A stretch of 64,000 nt of DNA from Streptomyces sp. MST-110588. GTDB lineage: Bacteria > Actinomycetota > Actinomycetes > Streptomycetales > Streptomycetaceae. The position numbers and the translations under genes are program-made. Of the stretch, positions 15,376 through 24,107 are shown in pieces (the stretch's first letter is position 1; the number at the start of each line of letters is the position of its first letter). The notes beneath the pieces were generated by a model, which was given only the letters and a program-made list of their open reading frames with translations, made no database searches and was not told where the DNA came from. The stretch covers positions 6,593,501 to 6,657,500 of the forward strand of contig NZ_CP074380.1 of NCBI RefSeq assembly GCF_022695595.1, in the 5' to 3' direction.

Positions 15376-16399
15376 GCCCGGACGCGGGCGCGGGGGCCAC
15401 GTCCTGGAGGAGTTGCATGAACGCCGCCTCGTCGATGACGGGGGTGCCGAAGGAGCGGGCCTTGACGGTCTTGGAGGTCTGGGCTTCCGGGTCGTTGGTG
15501 ACCAGCAGGCTCGTCAGGCGCGAGACGCTGGTGGCGACGTGCAGCCCGGCCTCGGTCGCACGGTCCTCCAGCAGCTCGCGGTCCACGGAGGTGTCACCGG
15601 AGAAGGCCACCCGCATGCCCTGGACCAGCCGGGCCCCCGGCTCGTACCGCCCGGGGTTGGGGTAGGGGCACGCCGGGCGCTTGCGGGCCGGGCGCCAGGA
15701 GGTGGGGCGGTAGGCGGAGGAGGGCTGCCGCCGTTGCGCGGGGACGTCGGACCACTCGGTGAGCGGCTGACAGGCCAGCAGGGGCAGGCGCAGATTCGCC
15801 TGCGCGGCCAGCAGCAGGCTGGGACGGAACGCCTCGGCCAGCACCCGGGCGTCGTCCAGGGCGTGGTGGGCGCGTTCCTGTACGACTCCGTAATGGGCCG
15901 CGAGGGACTCCAGTTTGTGGTTGGGCAGCGGCAGCCCCAGTTCCTTGGACAGGGCGATGGTGCACAGCCGCTGCCGTACGGGTGCCTCGGCCCTGGCGCG
16001 GGCGTACTCGCGGGCGATCATCGACCAGTCGAACATCGCGTTGTGGGCGACCAGGACGCGGCCTTCAAGGCGCCGGGACAGCTCGGGGACGATCTCGGGG
16101 AAGAGCGGGGCGGTGGCCAGCATGTCGCTCGTCAGACCGTGGATCCAGACCGGGCCGGGGTCCCGCTGCGGGTTGACCAGGGTGTACCAGTGGTCCTGGA
16201 CCTCGCCGTGGGTGTCGAGCTGGTAGACGGCGGCGGACACTATCCGGTCGTCGCGGGCCAGGCCGGTGGTCTCCACGTCGACCACCGCGTACCCCTGCGG
16301 ATACGCGGCCGGCCACGGGGCCGGGAGTCCCTGCGGGGACGGCTGCTGCCCGGTCGTCGGCGTGATCGGGCGGGCTGCTGCCATGCGGTCTTCGAGCAT
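15365..16399 (-). CDS. DEDDh 3'-5' exonuclease with C-terminal BRCT domain (DnaQ-like)
   Basis: 344 residues. The exonuclease domain (about 35-205) has the DEDDh motifs VVDVETTG, HNAMFDWSM and HHALDDAR. A linker of about 45 residues leads to a BRCT-like domain (about 255-335, LVQGMRVAFSGDTSVDREL through GTPVIDEAAFMQLLQ). Proteins with this layout are annotated as DNA polymerase III epsilon-like exonucleases in actinobacteria; a proofreading or repair-associated role is likely. It stands alone, convergent with the Cys-rich gene. Confidence 0.9.
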   Translation of the reverse strand: MLEDRMAAARPITPTTGQQPSPQGLPAPWPAAYPQGYAVVDVETTGLARDDRIVSAAVYQLDTHGEVQDHWYTLVNPQRDPGPVWIHGLTSDMLATAPLFPEIVPELSRRLEGRVLVAHNAMFDWSMIAREYARARAEAPVRQRLCTIALSKELGLPLPNHKLESLAAHYGVVQERAHHALDDARVLAEAFRPSLLLAAQANLRLPLLACQPLTEWSDVPAQRRQPSSAYRPTSWRPARKRPACPYPNPGRYEPGARLVQGMRVAFSGDTSVDRELLEDRATEAGLHVATSVSRLTSLLVTNDPEAQTSKTVKARSFGTPVIDEAAFMQLLQDVAPAPASGPTR

Positions 16400-16656
16400 G
16401 GTCCCTGAGGATACGGGCCAGGACTGACAACGCCGCCGCCCTCCCCTCGTACGCGGCCCCCGTGGGCGCGGCGTGACCCGGACGTGACCCGGGCGTGACC
16501 TCGGCGGGTGGTGGCCCGGGCGGTGGTGGTGCGTGTCGGCCGGCTGTCAACGCGGAGGGGTACGGGGCGGATTGGAACCCGTACGGGCGACGAGGGAGTA
16601 CGGGGAAGCGGGGCGGCGGGGTGATGCCGGGGTGCTGGAGGCCGGTCGTCGGCGGC

Positions 16657-17433
16657 TCATTTCATCAGGAGGCCGTCGACGAGTGCGCGTACGGAAGCGG
16701 CGAAGAGCTGTTCGGTGTCGGCGGGCCGGGCCAGCGCGCGGGCGAGGGCCGGGTCCTGGCCGGCGGTGGGGGAGGCCCACAGCTCGCTCTCGGTGGGGTG
16801 CTGGGCGGGGGCGCGCTCGCGATTCCGCTCCGTCAGGACAAAACCGACGACTTGGAACTGCACCGCTCGTACGGCCTCGGCGGCGAGCGCCCCGCGCAGC
16901 CCCGCCGCACCCACCTCGCGGACCAGCGCCTGCTGCGCGGGCAGGAACATCCGCTCCGTCAGCCCGCGTTCGTGGACCATCGCGATCAGATGGGGGCGCT
17001 CGCGCAGGGCACGGCGCAGGGCGCAGGCGACGGAGACGACGCGCTGCCGCGGGGTGGCGCCCGTCGGCCGGATCTCGCCCATGTCGCGCACCGTCCGCTC
17101 GACCAGGGCGTCCAGGAGCGACTCGCGGTTGCCGACGTGCCAGTAGATGGCGGTCACGGCGCTGCCCAGCTCGGCGGCGAGCGCGCGCATGGTCAGCGCC
17201 TGCGGCCCGTCTCTCGTGACGAGCCGCGCCGCGGCGTCCAGGACGTCCGCGCGGGACAGACCGGCGCGCGGCGCCCGTGCGGTCGATGCCGGTTCCTGTA
17301 CAGAGGCCGGTTCTGGTGCGGGCGCCGGTTCCTGGACGGGGACCGGTTCCGGCGCGGGCGCAGGGTCTGGGGCGGGCGCCGGGTCCGGTGTGGATGCGGA
17401 GGGCGGCGTGGGCGCGGACGCCGGTGTCGGCAT
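16657..17433 (-). CDS. TetR-family transcriptional repressor
   Basis: 258 residues. After a Pro/Ala/Glu-rich tail of about 45 residues comes a TetR helix-turn-helix (RADVLDAAARLVTRDG, MRALAAELGSAVTAIYWHVG, about 55-95), then a TetR_C-type helical ligand domain. ATG 17433 is chosen because GGGAGG lies 5 nt upstream; an upstream ATG at 17460 lacks a site. The tail is encoded by 18-bp imperfect repeats (about 17300-17410). It is divergent from the acetoacetate-decarboxylase-family operon with a TetR-type operator between, so it most likely represses that operon. Confidence 0.9.
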   Translation of the reverse strand: MPTPASAPTPPSASTPDPAPAPDPAPAPEPVPVQEPAPAPEPASVQEPASTARAPRAGLSRADVLDAAARLVTRDGPQALTMRALAAELGSAVTAIYWHVGNRESLLDALVERTVRDMGEIRPTGATPRQRVVSVACALRRALRERPHLIAMVHERGLTERMFLPAQQALVREVGAAGLRGALAAEAVRAVQFQVVGFVLTERNRERAPAQHPTESELWASPTAGQDPALARALARPADTEQLFAASVRALVDGLLMK

Positions 17434-17483
17434 GGTGCCTCCCATCTGGTCCGTGCACATGTCTTTACCCTTCGGGCATCCCG

Positions 17484-17500
17484 CTGTAACCGTGTTACAG
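17484..17500. promoter_or_regulatory. TetR operator candidate
   Basis: A perfect inverted repeat, CTGTAAC-CGT-GTTACAG, lies 51 bp from the repressor start and 49 bp from the decarboxylase start. The TGTAAC/GTTACA half-sites are typical of TetR-family operators. Confidence 0.7.
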
Positions 17501-17548
17501 AACCACGCGGAACCCCCGGTGCGTCAGGACGGCGAAGGGCGGTACGGC

Positions 17549-18436
17549 ATGGCACGCGTACGGTACGGACCGCGCGACGAGGCGGAGACCAGGGCGGCAC
17601 GGGCAGCCGCCGGCCCGCTCCCGGAGATCTGGTCCACAGGAGTCACCGCCATCTGGGAGAGCGACCCGCAGGTGGTCGCGGCGGTGCTCCCGCCGCCCCT
17701 GGAACCGCCCGCCACGCCGCTCGTACGGGCACACATCGGCACGGTGGAGCTGCCCGGCGCGCCGCTCGGCGCCGGCTCGGTGGCCGTGGCCGCCCGGCAC
17801 CGCGGGCGCGCGGGCTGGTATCCGCTGGTCATGCCGATGACGCACGAGCGGGCACTGACCGGCGGGCGCGAGGTGTTCGGCGAGCCCAAGAAGCTCGGCG
17901 AGGTCGTCCTGGAGCGGGACGGCACCGCCGTACGGGCGTGGCTGGCCCGGCACGGCGTGGCGTTCGTGGAGGTGAGTGGCGAGGTGACCGGGCCGCTGCC
18001 GCCGCCGGAGCCGGCCGTGAAGCTGGACTTCTACTTCAAGTTCCTGCCCGCCGTGGACGGTTCGGGCTTCGACGGCGATCCGCTGCTGGTGTACTGCACC
18101 CGCCGCGAGAGGGTCCGCCGCCTGGAGGCGGTCACCGGCGAGCTGGTGTTGCGCGAGTCGCCCTTCGACCCGGTGGCCGACCTGCCGGTGCGCCGTCTGG
18201 TGGAGATCACCGTCGCGGAGAAGACCACGGACCAGAAAGGCGAGGTCATCGAACGGGTGAGCGGTGCCGCGCTGCTCCCATACATCCACCAGCGGTACGA
18301 CGACGCCGGGCAGATCCTGGACGGGCCGCCCCCGCCTCCGCCACCGCCGGCCGCCCCGGCCACCGCCTCCGGAGCCACCACCTCCGGGGCTGCTGCCTCC
18401 CGGCCGGCACCCGCCCGGCGCGGCGGGAGCGCCTGA
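17549..18436 (+). CDS. Acetoacetate decarboxylase-family protein
   Basis: 295 residues. The core (about 20-245) has the ADC fold with the Schiff-base lysine motif FGEPKKLGEVV (about 110-120), matching the PKKLG motif of acetoacetate decarboxylase. A Pro/Ala-rich tail (about 255-295) is extra. Family members decarboxylate beta-keto acids or catalyse related imine chemistry; the substrate here is unknown. ATG 17549 has an AAGGG site about 10 nt upstream. The stop overlaps the next start (TGATG), showing translational coupling with the SDR gene. Confidence 0.88.
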   Translation: MARVRYGPRDEAETRAARAAAGPLPEIWSTGVTAIWESDPQVVAAVLPPPLEPPATPLVRAHIGTVELPGAPLGAGSVAVAARHRGRAGWYPLVMPMTHERALTGGREVFGEPKKLGEVVLERDGTAVRAWLARHGVAFVEVSGEVTGPLPPPEPAVKLDFYFKFLPAVDGSGFDGDPLLVYCTRRERVRRLEAVTGELVLRESPFDPVADLPVRRLVEITVAEKTTDQKGEVIERVSGAALLPYIHQRYDDAGQILDGPPPPPPPPAAPATASGATTSGAAASRPAPARRGGSA

Positions 18437-19326
18437 TGGAGCTGCGCGCCGGACAGACCGCCGTCGTCACCGGTGCGGCGAGCGGGATCGGCCTGGCGAT
18501 GGCACGCCGGTTCGCCGCCGAGGGGCTGCGGGTGGTCCTCGCGGACGTGGAGGAGCCCGCGCTGGAGAAGGCCGCGGCCGAACTGCGCGCGGACGGCGCG
18601 ACGGTGCTGGCCCACACCGTCGACGTCGCCGAGCGCGCGTCCGTGGAGGAACTGGCCGCCGCCGCGTACGAGACCTTCGGCGCCGTCCACGTGCTGTGCA
18701 ACAACGCGGGCGTGGGATCCGGCGCCGAGGGACGCATGTGGGAGCACGACCCGCGCGACTGGGAGTGGGCCTTCGCGGTCAACGTATGGGGCGTCTTCCA
18801 CGGTGTGCAGTGCTTCCTGCCCAGGATGCTGGCGGCCGGCGAGCCCGGCCACGTCGTGAACACCTCCTCGGCGGACGGCGGGATCGCGCCGCTGCCCACC
18901 GCGTCCGTCTACGCCGTCACCAAGGCCGCCGTCGTGACGATGACCGAGTCGCTGTACGCACATCTGAAGGCGGAGCGGGCGGCGGTGGGCGCCTCGGTGC
19001 TCTTCCCCGGTCCGCACATGCTCCGTACGGGCCTGTGGGCCTCGCACCGCAACCGGCCCGCGCGCTACGCCAAGTCACGCCCCCGCAAGACCCCTTACCG
19101 CAGCCTGGAGCAGTGGGAGGCGGCGATGGCGCGGGCCGGGCACGAGGTCGCCTTCACCCCGGTCGAGGAGGTCGCGGAGCTGGTCGTGGACGGCATCCGG
19201 GCCGGCCGATTCTGGATGCTGCCGGCGAGCGAGCGCAGCGACGCGCAGATCAGGGCCCGGTCGCAGTCGATGCTGGACCGCTCCGACCCGGCCTATTTGG
19301 AGAGCTTCATCCTCGACCGGGACTGA
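18436..19326 (+). CDS. SDR-family oxidoreductase
   Basis: 296 residues. Classical SDR features are present: TGAASGIG (about 12-19), CNNAGVG (about 92), TSSADGG (about 143) and the catalytic YAVTK (about 157-161). The extended C-terminal part with RNRPARYAKSRPRKTPYRSL is typical of the SDR subgroup paired with amidohydrolases or P450s in actinobacterial catabolic clusters. It is coupled to the upstream decarboxylase-family gene and lies 94 bp before the first amidohydrolase. Confidence 0.9.
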   Translation: MELRAGQTAVVTGAASGIGLAMARRFAAEGLRVVLADVEEPALEKAAAELRADGATVLAHTVDVAERASVEELAAAAYETFGAVHVLCNNAGVGSGAEGRMWEHDPRDWEWAFAVNVWGVFHGVQCFLPRMLAAGEPGHVVNTSSADGGIAPLPTASVYAVTKAAVVTMTESLYAHLKAERAAVGASVLFPGPHMLRTGLWASHRNRPARYAKSRPRKTPYRSLEQWEAAMARAGHEVAFTPVEEVAELVVDGIRAGRFWMLPASERSDAQIRARSQSMLDRSDPAYLESFILDRD

Positions 19327-19420
19327 CCGGGAGGCGGGGCAGGGGCCCAGGGTCGAGGGGCAAGGGCGAAGGCGAAGGAACTGAGAAGCGAAGGAACCGA
19401 GGACCGAGGGGTGCCGAGCG

Positions 19421-20713
19421 ATGGAAGACCCGCACAGCCGTCCGTACCTGATCATCTCCTCCGACTGCCACGCCGGACCGCCCACCGAGGAGTACCGCCC
19501 CTATCTGGAGCAGCGGTTCCACCGGGCCTTCGACGACTTCCTCGCTCAACGTGCCGCGCGCCGCGCGGACATGACACGGCTGGGCATACGGAACGAGGCG
19601 TTCGCCGACAAGTGGTTCCGCGACCACGAGGAAGGGCTGCGCGGAGGCTGGGACGCCGCGCAGCGCGCCAAGGAACTGGACGGCGACGGAGTGGCGGCCG
19701 AGGTCGTCTTCCCGGACGCCGACGCCGTGGACAGCGGCACCGCCCCGCCCTTCGGAGTGGGCCTGGGCCTGACCGGCGACCACGACCCGGAGCTGGGCAT
19801 GGCGGGCGCGCGGGCACACAACCGCTGGCTCGCCGAGTTCTGCGCCACCGACCCCGAGCGCCACTGCGGGGTCGCCCTGCTGCCCGTCACCGCCGAGCCG
19901 GATCTGGTCCTCGCCGAGATCCGCCGCGCCAAGGAGTCGGGCCTGGGCGCGCTGATGATCCCGGCGATGTGGGGGGAGCGGGCCCCGTACCACGACCGCC
20001 GTTACGACCCCGTGTGGGCGGCTGCCGCCGAGGCCCGGATGCCCGTCCTGACGCACTCCGGGGCCGCGCCCCGCCACGAGTACGGCGACCACCTCGGCAT
20101 CTACGTCTCCGAGGTCACCTGGTGGCCGTCCCGGCCGCTGTGGTTCCTGCTGTGGTCCGGCGTCTTCGAACGCCACCCCGGGCTGCGGTTCGGCGTCGCG
20201 GAGTCGGGCTGCTGGTGGCTGCCGAACCTGCTGTGGTTCATGGACCGGCTGTACATGGGCGCGCACGGCGGCAAGAAACTCTCGCCGTTCCCCGGGCTCA
20301 AGCGTCCGCCGCACGAGTACCTCGACCGCAACGTCTTCATCTGCGCGACCAACACCAAGCGCCGCGAACTGGCACAGCGCTACGAGATCGGCGTCGACAA
20401 CATCCTGTGGGGCTCGGACTTCCCGCATCCGGAGGGCACCTGGCCCGACACCCGTAGCTGGCTGAGGAAGACCTTCCATGACATTCCGATCGGTGAGACC
20501 CGCCGCATGCTGGGCGAGTCGGCGACCGAGATCTTCGGCTTCGACCGGGCCGCGCTGGAGCCCCTCGCCCGCCGCATCGGCCCCACGCCCGCCGAACTGG
20601 GCCAGCCGGCGAACCAGGCGCCGGTGGAAGCCGCCTGGCGCCGCGCCCGGACGACCGGCCGCCACTGGCTGACCGGCTTCGACTTCCCGTACGTGGGAGT
20701 GGGCGATGACTGA
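19421..20713 (+). CDS. Amidohydrolase 2 (ACMSD-like) family metalloenzyme, copy 1
   Basis: 430 residues with the amidohydrolase-2 TIM barrel. A metal-binding DCHAG motif lies near the N-terminus (about residue 16), NRWLAEFCA at about 133, MPVLTHSGAAPRHEYGD at about 207-225 and WGSDFPHPEGTWPDT at about 330, the usual metal and proton-shuttle Asp. The superfamily contains zinc-dependent decarboxylases (ACMSD, resorcylate decarboxylase) and hydrolases. It overlaps the next amidohydrolase gene by 8 bp, and both follow the SDR, so they form one operon. Confidence 0.88.
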   Translation: MEDPHSRPYLIISSDCHAGPPTEEYRPYLEQRFHRAFDDFLAQRAARRADMTRLGIRNEAFADKWFRDHEEGLRGGWDAAQRAKELDGDGVAAEVVFPDADAVDSGTAPPFGVGLGLTGDHDPELGMAGARAHNRWLAEFCATDPERHCGVALLPVTAEPDLVLAEIRRAKESGLGALMIPAMWGERAPYHDRRYDPVWAAAAEARMPVLTHSGAAPRHEYGDHLGIYVSEVTWWPSRPLWFLLWSGVFERHPGLRFGVAESGCWWLPNLLWFMDRLYMGAHGGKKLSPFPGLKRPPHEYLDRNVFICATNTKRRELAQRYEIGVDNILWGSDFPHPEGTWPDTRSWLRKTFHDIPIGETRRMLGESATEIFGFDRAALEPLARRIGPTPAELGQPANQAPVEAAWRRARTTGRHWLTGFDFPYVGVGDD

Positions 20714-22151
20714 CACCGGCGGGGGCGGGGGCGACAGGGTCCGGGGCGGTACGGCATACGACGACAAGGCATACGACGACAAGGCATACGACGACAAGGC
20801 ATACGACGACAAGGCGTACAACGACAAGGCGTACGACGCAGGAAGCGCCCGGCGCGCGTCCGGCCGATACACCGTCATCTCCGCCGACTGCCACGCCGGC
20901 GCGGACCTCCTGGACTACAAGCCGTACCTGGAGTCCCGCCACCACGACGCGTTCGACGCCTGGGCCGCCGACTACGTCAATCCGTACGAGGACCTGCTCG
21001 CCGACACCGCCGACCGCAACTGGAACTCCCGGCGGCGGCTGGCGGAACTGGAAGCGGACGGCATCGTCGCCGAAGTGATCTTCCCCAACACCGTTCCGCC
21101 CTTCTTCCCCAGCGCCTCGCTGCTGGCCCCGGCACCCTCGCGCGCGGAGTTCGAACTGCGCTGGGCGGGACTGCGCGCCCACAACCGCTGGCTCGCCGAC
21201 TTCTGCGCCGACGCGCCGGGGCGGCGGGCCGGCGTCGCCCAGATCCTCCTGAACGATGTCGGTGAAGCGGTACGGGAGGTCCGCAGGACCAAGGAGGCGG
21301 GACTGACCGGCGGCGTCCTGCTGCCCGGCACCCCGCCCGGCTCCGGCCTTCCCGAACTCCACTCCCGGGTGTACGACCCCCTGTGGGCGGTCTGCGCGGA
21401 CCTGGGCATCCCGGTCAACCACCACGGCGGCTCCGCCTCCCCGCCCCTGGGCGAGGAACCCGCGGCCCGTGCCGTGTTCATGGTGGAGACGACCTGGTTC
21501 TCACACCGGGCCCTGTGGCACCTCGTCTTCGGCGGCGCCTTCCACCGCCACCCGGACCTCACCCTCGTCCTCACCGAACAGGGCTCGGGGTGGATACCGG
21601 GTGTCCTGGAGATGCTGGACTACTACTACCGGCGGCTCGTCGCGCACGTACCCGAGGAGAAGGCGACCGGGACGGGAACGCGGAGGGAAGCCACGGCGGG
21701 GGCAGGAACGCGGAGCGAAGCCACGGCGGGGACGGCCGAGGCCAAGTTCGGCACCGGCCTGGCCGCGTCGATGGGGGCCGCCCCGAGCGAGGTGTGGCGG
21801 TCCAACTGCTGGGTGGGCGCCAGTTTCATGCGCCCGCACGAGGTGCCGCTGCGCCACCGCATCGGCCTGGACAAGATCATGTGGGGCAGTGACTACCCCC
21901 ACGACGAGGGCACCCACCCCCACAGCCGCGAGGCCCTGCGGATCGCCTACGCGGGCCTTCCCGAGGAGGAGGTCGCGGCCATGGCGGGCGGCAACGCGGC
22001 CCGTGTGTACGGCTTCGACCTCGCCCTGCTGGCGCCGGTCGCGGCCCGGGTCGGTCCCACGGTCCAGGAGATCGCACAGCCGCTGACGGCGGTGCCCGAG
22101 GGCGCCACCAGCCCGGCGTTCGCCCCTGGCGGGGCGGTCAGGGTGTGGTGA
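20706..22151 (+). CDS. Amidohydrolase 2 (ACMSD-like) family metalloenzyme, copy 2
   Basis: 481 residues, paralogous to the preceding enzyme. Shared motifs are SADCHAGADLLDYKPYLE (about 58), NRWLADFCADAPGR (about 160), PVNHHGGSA (about 238) and WGSDYPHDEGTHPHS (about 397). It carries two low-complexity insertions absent from copy 1: an AYDDK pentapeptide array at the N-terminus (17-46) and a TGTGTRREATAGAGTRSEAT stretch (about 320). Paralogues retained in tandem may form a heteromer or act on successive intermediates (inference). The stop is 10 bp from the end of the convergent peptidase gene. Confidence 0.88.
   Translation: MTDTGGGGGDRVRGGTAYDDKAYDDKAYDDKAYDDKAYNDKAYDAGSARRASGRYTVISADCHAGADLLDYKPYLESRHHDAFDAWAADYVNPYEDLLADTADRNWNSRRRLAELEADGIVAEVIFPNTVPPFFPSASLLAPAPSRAEFELRWAGLRAHNRWLADFCADAPGRRAGVAQILLNDVGEAVREVRRTKEAGLTGGVLLPGTPPGSGLPELHSRVYDPLWAVCADLGIPVNHHGGSASPPLGEEPAARAVFMVETTWFSHRALWHLVFGGAFHRHPDLTLVLTEQGSGWIPGVLEMLDYYYRRLVAHVPEEKATGTGTRREATAGAGTRSEATAGTAEAKFGTGLAASMGAAPSEVWRSNCWVGASFMRPHEVPLRHRIGLDKIMWGSDYPHDEGTHPHSREALRIAYAGLPEEEVAAMAGGNAARVYGFDLALLAPVAARVGPTVQEIAQPLTAVPEGATSPAFAPGGAVRVW
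20754..20843 (+). repeat. 15-bp coding minisatellite (AYDDK) in amidohydrolase copy 2
   Basis: Four identical units GCATACGACGACAAG, then one with two changes (GCGTACAACGACAAG) and a degenerate sixth. They encode AYDDK pentapeptides directly before the folded domain. Near-identity of the first four suggests recent expansion. Confidence 0.93.
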
Positions 22152-22160
22152 TCCGGGTGG

Positions 22161-22934
22161 TCAGGGGGAGGTGATCGCGGCGGTCGGCGCACCGGGCCCG
22201 GCAGTGGGGCCGGGCCCGCGGGCGGTGAGCAGCCGGGCGGGCAGGGCCTCTTCCCGTACGGCACAGCCGCCGGCGGCGGCATCGGTGACCACCCGGTGCA
22301 GCGAGGCGCCCTCCTTGCGCGTGACGGCCTCCGCGAGGTGGCCGTCCACGAACAGTGCGGCGGCGCCGTCGTCGAGCGCCCACCCGCCGGGCAGGGCACC
22401 GGCGGCCAGCGCGGACCGATAGCCGCAGCGGCGGCCCGGCTCGCTGTCGTAGTGCGGACACAGGCTCCCGGGCAGCAGGCCGAGGCCGTCGGCGAGCGGG
22501 CGCAAGGGGCCGAAGGAGTCGGTCAGACAGCCCTGGAACCAGCAGCAGGCGCCGGCGCTGATGCCGCACAGCAGCACCCCGGACGCGTACGCCTCGCGCA
22601 GGATCTCGTCCAGGCCGTGCAGCCGCCACAGGGCGAGCAGGTTGGCGGTGCTGCCGCCGCCGACGTACACCACGTCCTGAGAGAGGATCAGGGAGCGCAG
22701 GTCGGCGTCGGTGCGCCGGAACAGCGGCAGATGGACCGTGCCGCAGTCGCCCCGGCCGCCCAGGACGTCGTGGAAACGGTCGATGTACCCCTGCGCGTCG
22801 CCGCTCGCGGTGGGCAGGAAGCAGACCCCGGGCCGCTCCCGCCCCGCCGCGCGGAGCACGAAGTCGTCGAGCAGGGTGTCGGGGTCGGTGGAGAAACCGC
22901 CACCGAGCAGGACGATCCGACGCGAGGCCGCCAC
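22161..22934 (-). CDS. Peptidase S51 (peptidase E)-like protein
   Basis: 257 residues. An N-terminal RRIVLLGGGF strand, YVGGGSTANLLALWRLHGL (about 90) and the nucleophile elbow LLCGISAGACCWF (about 122-134, Ser in GISAG) define the S51 class-I glutamine-amidotransferase-like fold. Related enzymes include dipeptidase E and cyanophycinase. GTG 22934 follows GGAG at 6 nt. It is monocistronic, convergent with the amidohydrolase operon. Confidence 0.87.
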   Translation of the reverse strand: MAASRRIVLLGGGFSTDPDTLLDDFVLRAAGRERPGVCFLPTASGDAQGYIDRFHDVLGGRGDCGTVHLPLFRRTDADLRSLILSQDVVYVGGGSTANLLALWRLHGLDEILREAYASGVLLCGISAGACCWFQGCLTDSFGPLRPLADGLGLLPGSLCPHYDSEPGRRCGYRSALAAGALPGGWALDDGAAALFVDGHLAEAVTRKEGASLHRVVTDAAAGGCAVREEALPARLLTARGPGPTAGPGAPTAAITSP

Positions 22935-23132
22935 GGGATCTCCTTCCGGCCGTCATCGGCAAGGCACCGCCACAAGGCGCCACAAGACGCCGCCACAAGA
23001 CGTCACAGCGGCAAGACGTTACGCCCGTGCCGCCGTCCCGTCCCGTCGTTTTCACCGCAAGGGCCGGACAACTGACAACTTGTCTTACATACTTCTCGGT
23101 AACACCTCTAGCGGCGCCCCTGTCGGCGGATT

Positions 23133-23145
23133 TATGGTGCGAACA
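23133..23145 (+). promoter_or_regulatory. -10 element of a leaderless sterol desaturase transcript
   Basis: TATGGT at 23133-23138 is followed after 6 bases by ATG 23145. There is no Shine-Dalgarno sequence, so the mRNA is probably leaderless. No clear -35 is seen. Confidence 0.4.
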
Positions 23146-24107
23146 TGCCGCACCTGCCCGATGTCGTGTTGTGGTCCGTACCGGCGTTCGTCCTGCTGAC
23201 CCTGGTGGAGTTGGTCAGCTATCGCCTGCATCCGGACGAGGAAGCCGCCGGCTACGACACCAAGGACGCGGCGACCAGCATCACCATGGGGCTGGGCAGC
23301 CTGGTCTTCGACGCCCTGTGGAAGATCCCGATCGTCGCCATCTACTCCGCGGTCTACGAACTGACGCCGCTGCGCGTACCGGTGCTGTGGTGGACGCTGC
23401 TGCTGATGCTGCTCGCCCAGGACTTCTTCTACTACTGGTCGCACCGCGGGCACCACGTCATCCGCATCCTGTGGGCCTGCCACGTCGTCCACCACTCCAG
23501 CAAGCACTTCAACCTCACCACCGCGCTGCGCCAGCCGTGGACGACCTGGACGGTCTGGCCGTTCTACGTGCCGATGGTCGCCCTCGGGGTGCACCCGGCC
23601 GCGATCGCCTTCTGCTCCTCGGCGAACCTCGTCTACCAGTTCTGGGTGCACACCGAGCGAGTCGGCAAGCTCCCCAGGCCCCTGGAGTTCGTCTTCAACA
23701 CCCCCTCGCACCACCGCGTCCACCACGCCTCGCAGGGCGGCTACCTGGACCGTAACTTCGGCGGCATCCTGATCATCTGGGACCGGATGTTCGGCTCGTT
23801 CGTGCCGGAGACCGAACGGCCGGTCTTCGGGCTCACCAAGAACATCGAGACCTACAACCCACTGCGGGTGGCCACCCATGAGTACGCCGCCATCGCACGG
23901 GACCTGCGGGCGGCCAAGAGCTGGCGGGAGCGCGCCGGGCGGGTGTTCAGGGGGCCGGGCTGGCAGCCCGTGCCCGTACGGCGGCCTTCGGCACCTGAGG
24001 AGCGGTCTGCCGGAACCGGGGCGGGTGCCGGAACCGGCACTCCCGCGCAGAGTCCGGCCGCGCCCGCGCCGCGCCCGTCCGCAGAGGAACGGGAACGCGT
24101 CGCGTGA
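23145..24107 (+). CDS. Sterol desaturase/fatty acid hydroxylase-superfamily membrane protein
   Basis: 320 residues. There are transmembrane segments near residues 5-22, 45-70, 78-98 and 130-155. The histidine clusters that bind the di-iron centre are all present: HRGHH (about 103), HVVHH (about 115) and HHRVHH (about 190). The family introduces hydroxyl groups or double bonds into lipids. A Pro/Ala-rich cytoplasmic tail (about 270-320) is extra. The 3' end overlaps the next gene by 4 bp, implying coupling with the YhhN-family gene. Confidence 0.9.
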   Translation: MPHLPDVVLWSVPAFVLLTLVELVSYRLHPDEEAAGYDTKDAATSITMGLGSLVFDALWKIPIVAIYSAVYELTPLRVPVLWWTLLLMLLAQDFFYYWSHRGHHVIRILWACHVVHHSSKHFNLTTALRQPWTTWTVWPFYVPMVALGVHPAAIAFCSSANLVYQFWVHTERVGKLPRPLEFVFNTPSHHRVHHASQGGYLDRNFGGILIIWDRMFGSFVPETERPVFGLTKNIETYNPLRVATHEYAAIARDLRAAKSWRERAGRVFRGPGWQPVPVRRPSAPEERSAGTGAGAGTGTPAQSPAAPAPRPSAEERERVA

